This document shows, one piece after another, positions 1 to 4,937 of a DNA stretch of 11,419 nt; the stretch's first letter is position 1; each line of letters begins with the position of its first letter. The translations under genes were made by a program, and so were the position numbers. The stretch lies in NCBI GenBank assembly GCA_035550775.1, contig DASZOO010000136.1, positions 1-11,419 on the forward strand, read 5' to 3'. Under the pieces are notes generated by a model that searched no databases, had not been told where the DNA came from, and saw only the letters and a program-made list of their open reading frames with translations. The stretch is from JAOUEA01 sp035550775. GTDB taxonomy: Bacteria > Actinomycetota > UBA4738 > HRBIN12.

Positions 1-176
1 TCTCGGTGGCATCGGCGGAGTTGCAGGCGGCTCGGATCGCCGAGGTGCGCGGCCTCTCGGTCGAGGACGTCATGCGGCTGATCGACCAGCACACGGAGGG
101 CCGGGTCCTCGGATTCATGGGAGAACCTCGCGTCAACGTCCTCGAGCTGAACGTCGCCCTGGAGGAGATGACGTAG
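1..176 (+). CDS. kdpC: KdpC, C-terminal end (partial, 5' end outside window)
   Basis: Reading from position 3 to the TAG at 174-176 gives 57 residues that match the C-terminal end of KdpC, the single-span accessory subunit of the KdpFABC high-affinity K+-transporting P-type ATPase. The family signatures visible are the block ARIAEVRGLS, then LIDQHTEGR, then GFMGEPRVNVLELN, which is the conserved tail of the periplasmic KdpC domain. KdpC binds near KdpA/KdpB and supports ATP-driven K+ uptake under K+ limitation. The start and signal anchor lie left of the window; kdpF, kdpA and kdpB are presumably also there. The stop is one base before the GTG of the next gene, so the two are very likely co-transcribed and translationally coupled. 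Family identity is secure; only the extent is truncated by the window edge. Confidence 0.93.
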   Translation, partial: SVASAELQAARIAEVRGLSVEDVMRLIDQHTEGRVLGFMGEPRVNVLELNVALEEMT

Positions 177-177
177 C

Positions 178-996
178 GTGGGCACGATGGCCGCGTCGTC
201 GCGCCTACCGACCCGCCCCGACCCTCATGAGGCCTCTCCCGGGAGGGTGAGGTCCCATCCGGTTCCCGTGCGTCTCACGGTCGCGTACGCCGTCGCTGTC
301 GTGGGCACGATCTCCATCGTGCTGGCGGCCCCGACGGTCCGGGAGGAGGTCGACCCCGTCGCGACGGGGTTCGGGTTCCTCGTGCTCGTGGTGGCGTGCG
401 TCGGCCTCGGAGGACTCGGGCCCGGGATCGCAGCCAGCGTGCTCGGGTTCCTGGCGTTCAACTACTACTTCCTGCCGCCCTACGAGACGTTCGTGATCGC
501 GAAGGCGCACGACGTGATCGTGTTGTTCGTCTTCCTCGGGTTGTCGGTCTTGATCTCGGTGCTCGTCGGTCGGGCCGATTCGAGGGCGCGAGCCGCGGAG
601 GCTCGGGCGGAGGAGCTCCGGCGCCAGCAGGATCTGAGTCGCCTGCTCGTCGAGCCGCAGCCGGGGCCCCGGCCGTACGAGGGCGTGCTGCGCGTGGCGG
701 TCGCGACGTTCGGGTTCCTCGACGGCGCGCTCTACGTCCAGGAGGGGGAGCGGGGATTGATCGAGCACGCCACGGCGGGTGGCGACCCCGGGAGCGTGCC
801 GCCCACCGGCGGTCAGGGAGTGGAGCGCCTTCCGTTGAACGTCGGACGGCGGAACCTCGGCGTCCTCGTGCTGCGCGGCGTACGACCCCCCCTCAGCCCC
901 TCGGAGCACCGCATCTTGGAAGCGTTCGGCAATCAACTCGCGCTTCTGTTGGAACGGGACCGCGTGCTGCGTGCGGCTGTTGCTCGCGAGAGCTAA
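178..996 (+). CDS. KdpD-like membrane sensor fragment (DUF4118 + GAF, no kinase domain)
   Basis: A 272-residue protein. GTG at 178 is chosen because GGAGGAG at 161-167 lies 10 bases upstream; the ATG at 187 would be 19 bases away. Residues ~1-30 are a charged, proline-rich cytosolic tail. Residues ~32-130 form the four-helix DUF4118 membrane domain of KdpD, with the characteristic FNYYFLPPYETF stretch after the second half of the helix bundle. An Arg/Ala/Glu-rich coiled-coil linker covers ~131-155 and a GAF-like domain ~160-265, ending in the usual GAF helix (ILEAFGNQLALLLERDR). The protein stops where, in full-length KdpD, the linker to the His-containing dimerisation domain begins. There is no H-box, ATPase domain, N-terminal KdpD domain or Usp domain. 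It directly follows kdpC. It may be a sensor subunit working with the separate kinase at 2669-4213, or a decayed kdpD; the sequence does not decide. No frameshift remnant of a kinase is seen downstream. Confidence 0.88.
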   Translation: MGTMAASSRLPTRPDPHEASPGRVRSHPVPVRLTVAYAVAVVGTISIVLAAPTVREEVDPVATGFGFLVLVVACVGLGGLGPGIAASVLGFLAFNYYFLPPYETFVIAKAHDVIVLFVFLGLSVLISVLVGRADSRARAAEARAEELRRQQDLSRLLVEPQPGPRPYEGVLRVAVATFGFLDGALYVQEGERGLIEHATAGGDPGSVPPTGGQGVERLPLNVGRRNLGVLVLRGVRPPLSPSEHRILEAFGNQLALLLERDRVLRAAVARES

Positions 997-1003
997 GCCG
1001 AAC

Positions 1004-1723
1004 TCATCGGAGGCCGGCGGCCCCCGCGGTCGGGTCGCTCGGGACGCTCCCCGGGACCCCGGCGCCCACCACGGCGTCCCGGAGCTCCCGTTCCACCGCG
1101 CCACTCGCGAGCGCGAGCACTTCATCGCCCGCCGCCAGCACGGTCTCGGGTTGGGGGATCACGACGTGGCCCTCGCGCAGGATCGCGACGATCACGGAGT
1201 CGGCGGGCAGTCGAAGCTCGTAGACCGCGCGGCCGACCGACGTCGAGCCTTCAGGCAGCGTCATCTCGACGATCGAGACCTCACCGCCGCCCAGGCGGAT
1301 CAGCCGGACCAGGTCGCCAACGGTCACCGCCTCCTCGACCATGGCGGTGAGGATGTGCGGCGGCGACACCGCGGCGTCGACCCCCCATTGCTCGGTGAAC
1401 AGCCACTCGTTCTTCGGGTGGTTCACTCGGGCCAGCGTTCGCGGGACGGCGAACTCCTGCTTCGCGAGCAGTGAGGTCACCAAATTGTCCTCGTCGTCGC
1501 CGGTGGCCGCGACGAGGACCTCGGCTGCTGACAGGGAGGCGTCCTCCAACACTGTGGGCTCGCACGCGTCGCCGTGCATCACGTTCACGTTCGGTGCCCA
1601 CGCCTGGAGCTTCTCGACGAGTCCGCGATCCTGCTCGATCAGGGTCACCTCGTGGCCGCGTTCGACCAGATCGACCGAGAGGTGGCGGCCCACCGCGCCC
1701 CCACCCGTGACGACGACCCGCAT
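1004..1723 (-). CDS. RCK/TrkA-family K+ transport regulatory protein (second gene of pair)
   Basis: A 239-residue cytosolic protein. An N-terminal RCK (TrkA_N) Rossmann domain spans ~1-135, with the dinucleotide motif GGGAVG at residues 7-12 and an acidic residue at the end of strand 2 (Glu30). A TrkA_C (RCK_C) domain spans ~145-220. Proteins of this kind bind NAD(H) or nucleotides and gate Trk/Ktr-type K+ channels or transporters on the membrane. ATG at 1723 overlaps the TGA of the upstream RCK gene (TGATG). It has a good Shine-Dalgarno, GGGGAG at 1732-1737, 8 bases away, so the pair is translationally coupled. The tail after ~222 is low-complexity Gly/Ala/Pro. Its stop lies 7 bp from the convergent stop at 996, with no recognisable terminator. 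It resembles the mycobacterial CeoB/CeoC (TrkA) pairs. No TrkH/KtrB membrane subunit is in the window. Confidence 0.93.
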   Translation of the reverse strand: MRVVVTGGGAVGRHLSVDLVERGHEVTLIEQDRGLVEKLQAWAPNVNVMHGDACEPTVLEDASLSAAEVLVAATGDDEDNLVTSLLAKQEFAVPRTLARVNHPKNEWLFTEQWGVDAAVSPPHILTAMVEEAVTVGDLVRLIRLGGGEVSIVEMTLPEGSTSVGRAVYELRLPADSVIVAILREGHVVIPQPETVLAAGDEVLALASGAVERELRDAVVGAGVPGSVPSDPTAGAAGLR

Positions 1724-2385
1724 CAGTGGTGCTCCCCGACGGGCTCGAAGACCTCATCCAGCGCATCCAGGCCGTCTCTCGTGAGCATCACGACGAGGTA
1801 GTCGCCCGCCTGGAGCGTGCTCTCCTCGATCGGCAGGAAGCCTCCACCCCCGCGCGACACACCTGCGAGTAGGATCTTGCCCGGCACGTTGAACGACATC
1901 ACTGGCTTTCCGACCATGTGTGGCGCGACCGGCATGCGCATGCGGAGCAGCTCGCCGCCGCCGAGGGTCTCGCGGATCTCCTGCCGGTCGTGGAATAGCA
2001 TCAGCTGGATCTGTTTGACGCCCCATCGCGTGGTGGCGACGGTCGGGATGTTGAGCCGCTCGTAGATGTCGGCACGGCGGGGATCGTAGATGCGCGCCAC
2101 GACCTTGGGCACATGGAAGTTCTCGAGCGCGACGCGAGCCGAGACGATGTTCGAGTTGTCGCCGCTCGAGACCGCGACGAATGCGTCGGCGTCCTTGATG
2201 CCCGCCTCCGTCAGCACGTCGCGGTCGAAGCCGAGCCCGACCACGGTCGTCGCCCCGTCGCCCGGCGGGTAGCGGAAGAAGGCCTCGGGGTTCTTGTCGA
2301 TCACCGTCACGTCGTGGCCGTCGTCGACGAGCTCGTTCGACAGCTCTGAGCCGACGCGGCCACACCCCATGATGATCACTCGCAT
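1723..2385 (-). CDS. RCK/TrkA-family K+ transport regulatory protein (first gene of pair)
   Basis: A 220-residue RCK protein. The N-terminal Rossmann domain carries GCGRVG at residues 7-12 and Asp30 at the end of strand 2, the usual NAD(H)-ribose ligand position. The TrkA_C domain is at ~143-215 (LRMRMPV ... AGDYLVVML). The start is ATG 2385, where the RCK fold begins (MRVIIMGCG). The open frame continues upstream to 2802, but that extension is low-complexity Arg/Pro-rich sequence crossing the intergenic hairpin and is not credible as protein. Immediately upstream are a weak AGGA and a promoter-like TAGGAT. With its partner at 1004-1723 it likely forms a hetero-oligomeric RCK assembly, like CeoB/CeoC of mycobacteria. 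The membrane partner is not obvious; the two KimA-type transporters nearby or an unlinked TrkH are candidates. The family call is firm and the partner is inference. Confidence 0.94.
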   Translation of the reverse strand: MRVIIMGCGRVGSELSNELVDDGHDVTVIDKNPEAFFRYPPGDGATTVVGLGFDRDVLTEAGIKDADAFVAVSSGDNSNIVSARVALENFHVPKVVARIYDPRRADIYERLNIPTVATTRWGVKQIQLMLFHDRQEIRETLGGGELLRMRMPVAPHMVGKPVMSFNVPGKILLAGVSRGGGGFLPIEESTLQAGDYLVVMLTRDGLDALDEVFEPVGEHH

Positions 2386-2393
2386 CGCGGGGC

Positions 2394-2399
2394 ATCCTA
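2394..2399 (-). promoter_or_regulatory. Candidate -10 element TAGGAT for the RCK gene pair
   Basis: On the minus strand, TAGGAT ends 8 bases before the ATG at 2385. It fits the actinobacterial TANNNT -10 pattern and would put the transcript start at or next to the start codon, giving a nearly leaderless mRNA. No convincing -35 is seen 16-19 bases upstream. The same bases also form a weak AGGA that could serve as a Shine-Dalgarno if transcription begins further upstream, so this is only a candidate. Confidence 0.3.
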
Positions 2400-2406
2400 G
2401 ACCACG

Positions 2407-2421
2407 GCGGGCGTGGCCCGC
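2407..2421. repeat. Small GC hairpin upstream of the RCK pair
   Basis: GCGGGC (2407-2412) and GCCCGC (2416-2421) form a perfect 6-bp inverted repeat with a 3-base spacer, 22-36 bases upstream of the ATG at 2385. It could be a 5' leader hairpin if transcription starts further upstream, or a chance GC-rich dyad. No function is assigned. Confidence 0.35.
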
Positions 2422-2495
2422 AGTACGCGGACCTGCCTCGCAAGGACGGTTTGTCGAGTTGTTCACACCGTGAGCGGGGGTTCCGGAAAGGACGG

Positions 2496-2544
2496 GGGCC
2501 CGGAGGTCGGGCGGGCTGGAGGGCGCCGTCCGGCCTCCGGGCTT
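2496..2544. repeat. Long intergenic stem-loop (17-19 bp stem)
   Basis: Bases 2498-2514 pair with 2526-2542 without a bulge: 17 pairs, of which two are G-U, closing an 11-base loop (2515-2525). Two further G-U pairs extend the stem to 2496/2544. The outer nine pairs are Watson-Crick (GCCCGGAGG with CCTCCGGGC). The hairpin lies in the divergent region between the RCK pair and the kinase. No U-tract follows on either strand, so it does not look like a simple intrinsic terminator. It may be part of a structured RNA, an attenuator or a DNA-level element. No known riboswitch family is recognised; in particular the conserved blocks of the c-di-AMP (ydaO) riboswitch are not seen. Confidence 0.6.
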
Positions 2545-2591
2545 GGTTCGGAGGAAGGTTCGATTCCTGCACAGAGCATCGTCCGGGGCTT

Positions 2592-2640
2592 GTGAGAGGG
2601 GCGTGAAGGAACGCGGCCGGGGCGTGAAGATCACGTGAAG
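2592..2640 (+). promoter_or_regulatory. Helically phased GTGAAG direct-repeat array, likely response-regulator binding site
   Basis: GTGAGA at 2592, GTGAAG at 2603, GTGAAG at 2624 and GTGAAG at 2635 are spaced 11, 21 and 11 bp, so all four fall on nearly the same face of the helix. The 11-mer GGGGCGTGAAG is repeated exactly at 2598-2608 and 2619-2629. OmpR/PhoB/KdpE-type regulators bind such direct repeats at 10-11 bp intervals. The array ends 28 bp before the kinase ATG at 2669 and would overlap the -35 region of a promoter feeding that gene, as expected for an activator-dependent promoter. The likely binder is the regulator encoded at 4210-4899. The repeats are directly visible; the binder is inferred. 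Confidence 0.6.
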
Positions 2641-2647
2641 ACGGATC

Positions 2648-2668
2648 CGTGCCGATACGCATGGCACG
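2648..2668 (+). promoter_or_regulatory. Dyad with candidate -10 directly before the kinase start
   Basis: CGTGCC (2648-2653) and GGCACG (2663-2668) form a perfect 6-bp inverted repeat around GATACGCAT. The second arm abuts the ATG at 2669. TACGCA at 2656-2661 is a candidate -10 lying 7 bases before the ATG. No Shine-Dalgarno is present in the 20 bases before the start, so the mRNA may be leaderless. An adjacent 10-bp palindrome, ACGGATCCGT, occupies 2641-2650. The core CGTGCCGATACG recurs almost exactly before the first KimA gene (4919-4930). Confidence 0.4.
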
Positions 2669-4213
2669 ATGGCGAACGCGATAGACCTGGGAGTGAACGA
2701 GCCGGAACGGCGCCGGTTCCTCGGCCTGCGCGTCCGCGGGGTGGCGATCGCCGTGGTTGCACCCGCGGCCGCCGGCGTGGCCTCGATCCCACTCGCCCGC
2801 AACGGGCCGGCGGCCGCGATCGCGCTCTTCCTACTGGCGATCGTGATCGCGGCGGTCGCGGGCGGACTCTGGGCGGGCCTGCTCGCCGCGGCGCTGTCGT
2901 CGCTGGGGCTCGTGTTCCTGTCCGAGGCGCAGAAGCTTGCCCTTCAGCTCGAGGGCACCGAGGAGGCGGTCACCGCCGTGGTGTTCCTGACCGTGGCGCT
3001 CGTCGTGGGCATCCTCGTCGGGGGGGCTGCCGAGGATCGGGCACGAGCCGGCCGCCGAGAGCGCGAGGCGCGCCTGCTGGGCCACCTTTCGTCGAGGTTC
3101 GTCTCGGGGGAAGTCCCCGACCGGGTACTCGACGACTTCGTGCGCATGTTGCTCGAGCCGTTCGGACTGGTATCGGCCGAGGTACACGTCGAGCTCGACG
3201 GCACCCAGCTCCACGCGCGAGCCGCGCGCTCCGAGCTCACGCCCGGGGGTCCCGACAGCGTGGTGCCGCTCGTCGTCGGGCCGGTCTCGTTCGGCACGTT
3301 GCGGGTCGAGCGGCCCGCCGGGCGCAAGCCGCTCGGGCCGCATGAGCAGCTGCTGCTCGAAGCGGCGTCGAAGCAGGCTGCAGCGGCGCTCGACCGTGCG
3401 CGGCTCGACGCACGCGCCCGCCTCGCGCAACTCGACGCGGAGACGAACCAGCTGCGTGCGGCGATGTTCAGCTCGGTGACCCACGACTTCCGCACACCGC
3501 TCGCGTCGATCAAGGCGGGAGTCACCAGCCTGCTCGACCCCAGTGCGGAGCACGATCCCACGCAGGAGCAGGAGCTGCTCACGACGATCCTCGAGGAGAC
3601 CGACCGGCTCAACCGGCTGGTCGGCAACATCCTCGACCTCGCGCGCATCCGTGCGGGCGCGCTGATCCCCGCCCGCAACGAGGCGGGCCTCGACGAGATC
3701 GCCGAGGCCGTCGTCGCGCGACTGGTGCCGCGGCTCGGCGACGTACGCGTCGTGCTCGACATCGATGACGACGTGCCCTCGGTGGCGGTCGACGAGATGC
3801 AGCTCGACCAGGTCATGACGAACCTGCTCGAGAACGCCGCTCGACACTCACCCTCGGGCAGCGAGGTCCATCTCTCGGTCGCTCCGACGGACGACACCGT
3901 GACCGTGCGGGTGGCCGATCGCGGACCCGGGGTTTCCGTCGGTGATCGCGACCGCATCTTCGAGGCCTTCTACCGCGGCGCGTCCATCCCGGATTCCCCC
4001 GGCACCGGCCTCGGGCTCGCGATCGCGAACGCGATCGTCACGGCGCACGGGGGGCGCATCTGGGTGGAGGATGCGGAAGGCGGCGGCGCGACCTTCGCCT
4101 TCGAGATCCCCGTCTGCGCCCCGCGTCCGGCGCCCGACGATGCAGGCGCGGACGACGATGCGCTCGCCGATGCCCGTGTGGGAGTCTCCGCCGATCGGGA
4201 GGCACCAGCATGA
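2669..4213 (+). CDS. KdpD-like sensor histidine kinase, short form
   Basis: A 514-residue membrane kinase. Residues ~28-118 form four hydrophobic helices resembling a diverged DUF4118 bundle; the FNYYFLPPY signature of canonical KdpD is missing. A GAF-like region spans ~130-245 and the dimerisation domain ~262-330, with phospho-acceptor His272 in THDFRTPL. The ATPase domain at ~370-485 has the N-box (NLLEN, residues 385-389), the G1 box (DRGPG, Asp417) and the G2 box (GTGLGLA, from Gly445). All catalytic motifs look intact. The last ~28 residues are an Asp/Ala-rich tail. The N-terminal KdpD and Usp domains of E. coli KdpD (894 residues) are absent, so it cannot sense K+ through them. ATG 2669 is used; no Shine-Dalgarno precedes it. 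It overlaps the regulator gene by 4 bp and presumably phosphorylates that regulator. The input signal is unknown; K+ or osmotic state is inferred from context. Confidence 0.93.
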   Translation: MANAIDLGVNEPERRRFLGLRVRGVAIAVVAPAAAGVASIPLARNGPAAAIALFLLAIVIAAVAGGLWAGLLAAALSSLGLVFLSEAQKLALQLEGTEEAVTAVVFLTVALVVGILVGGAAEDRARAGRREREARLLGHLSSRFVSGEVPDRVLDDFVRMLLEPFGLVSAEVHVELDGTQLHARAARSELTPGGPDSVVPLVVGPVSFGTLRVERPAGRKPLGPHEQLLLEAASKQAAAALDRARLDARARLAQLDAETNQLRAAMFSSVTHDFRTPLASIKAGVTSLLDPSAEHDPTQEQELLTTILEETDRLNRLVGNILDLARIRAGALIPARNEAGLDEIAEAVVARLVPRLGDVRVVLDIDDDVPSVAVDEMQLDQVMTNLLENAARHSPSGSEVHLSVAPTDDTVTVRVADRGPGVSVGDRDRIFEAFYRGASIPDSPGTGLGLAIANAIVTAHGGRIWVEDAEGGGATFAFEIPVCAPRPAPDDAGADDDALADARVGVSADREAPA

Positions 4214-4899
4214 CCCTTGTCCTCGTGGTCGACGACGAGCCGCAGATCCGACGAGCGCTGCGCACGAGCCTCGAAGCCCACGGCTACGAGGTCGCAACCG
4301 TCGGCACCGGAGAGGAGGGCGTCGTCGGCGCCGCCGAGCAGGCACCGGATCTCGTGCTGCTGGACCTCGGGTTGCCGGACATCGACGGGACCGAGGTGAT
4401 CCGACGCGTTCGAGGCTTCAGCGACGTGCCGGTGATCGTGCTGTCCGTGCGGGAGGCCCAGACCGACAAGGTGTCCGCGCTCGACGCGGGCGCGGACGAC
4501 TACGTGACGAAGCCGTTCGGTATGGAGGAGCTCCTCGCCCGAGCCCGCGCGGCGATGCGCCGCAAGCAGCCCGACGGGCCGGCGGCGCCCGTGATGCGGT
4601 TCGACCGGCTCGAGGTCGATCTGCCCAAGCGACTCGTGACCCTCGACGGGCAGCAGGTGCGCCTCACCCCGACGGAGTACGGTCTGCTCGAGGCGCTCGT
4701 GACGAACCCGGGGAAGTTGCTGACCCATCAGTGGCTGCTGCGGAAGGTGTGGGGGCAAGGCTACGGCACCGAGACGACCTACCTGCGAACCTACGTGCGA
4801 GCCTTGCGCAAGAAGCTCGGTGACGACGCCCAGGCCCCGGCGCTGATCGTCACGGAGCCCGGGGTCGGCTATCGCTGGGTGGCCGAGATCGCCGGCTGA
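4210..4899 (+). CDS. KdpE-like OmpR-family response regulator
   Basis: A 229-residue two-domain regulator. The receiver domain (~1-118) shows the acidic pair Asp8/Asp9, phospho-acceptor Asp52 in LLDLGLPD, Ser79 and Lys101 in TKPF. The winged-helix DNA-binding domain (~125-227) has the KdpE-type signature: LTPTEYGLLEAL, then KLLTHQWLL, VWGQGYG, YLRTYVRALRKKLG and a TEPGVGYRW end. It starts at ATG 4210 inside the kinase stop (ATGA), with GGGAGG at 4197-4202 spaced 7 bases, so translation is coupled to the kinase. It is the likely binder of the GTGAAG array at 2592-2640, which would make the system autoregulatory. Expected targets are kdp and the KimA genes downstream. It is close to KdpE in sequence, but since its kinase is not a full KdpD I leave the symbol blank. 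Confidence 0.95.
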   Translation: MTLVLVVDDEPQIRRALRTSLEAHGYEVATVGTGEEGVVGAAEQAPDLVLLDLGLPDIDGTEVIRRVRGFSDVPVIVLSVREAQTDKVSALDAGADDYVTKPFGMEELLARARAAMRRKQPDGPAAPVMRFDRLEVDLPKRLVTLDGQQVRLTPTEYGLLEALVTNPGKLLTHQWLLRKVWGQGYGTETTYLRTYVRALRKKLGDDAQAPALIVTEPGVGYRWVAEIAG

Positions 4900-4913
4900 C
4901 CCCGTCGGGTTCG

Positions 4914-4935
4914 TCGCACGTGCCGCTACGTGCGA
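4914..4935 (+). promoter_or_regulatory. Perfect 8-bp inverted repeat at the start of the first KimA gene
   Basis: TCGCACGT (4914-4921) and ACGTGCGA (4928-4935) are perfect inverted copies with a 6-base spacer, ending two bases before the ATG at 4938. The left half contains the self-palindrome GCACGTGC. TACGTG at 4927-4932 could be a -10 for a leaderless transcript; alternatively, as RNA read through from the regulator gene, the repeat would form a hairpin hiding the start. It could also be an operator. The repeat is visible; its role is open. Confidence 0.5.
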
Positions 4936-4937
4936 GG

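Noticed and set aside
2553..2578. tRNA-like 3' end (TTCGATT loop in a 5-bp arm followed by ACAGAGCA)
   Set aside because: The T-stem has an A-G mismatch, and no GCTCTGT-like 5' acceptor strand, D-arm or anticodon arm is found within ~100 bases upstream. At most a tRNA-like fragment; not called as a gene.
2386..2668. c-di-AMP (ydaO-type) riboswitch, which often precedes K+ transport genes
   Set aside because: The conserved GGGGAACC and GGGGUGAAUC blocks and the pseudo-symmetric fold are not seen on either strand.
2831..3847. Long open frames antisense to the histidine kinase
   Set aside because: They are opposite intact kinase motifs and encode Arg/Ser- or Arg/Glu-rich low-complexity sequence.
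2632..4922. CACGTG palindromes before the kinase and first KimA gene as a shared operator
   Set aside because: CACGTG also occurs inside coding sequence (about 5803 and 9018), so its presence at two promoters is not above chance in this base composition. The longer CGTGCCGNTACG motif is reported instead.
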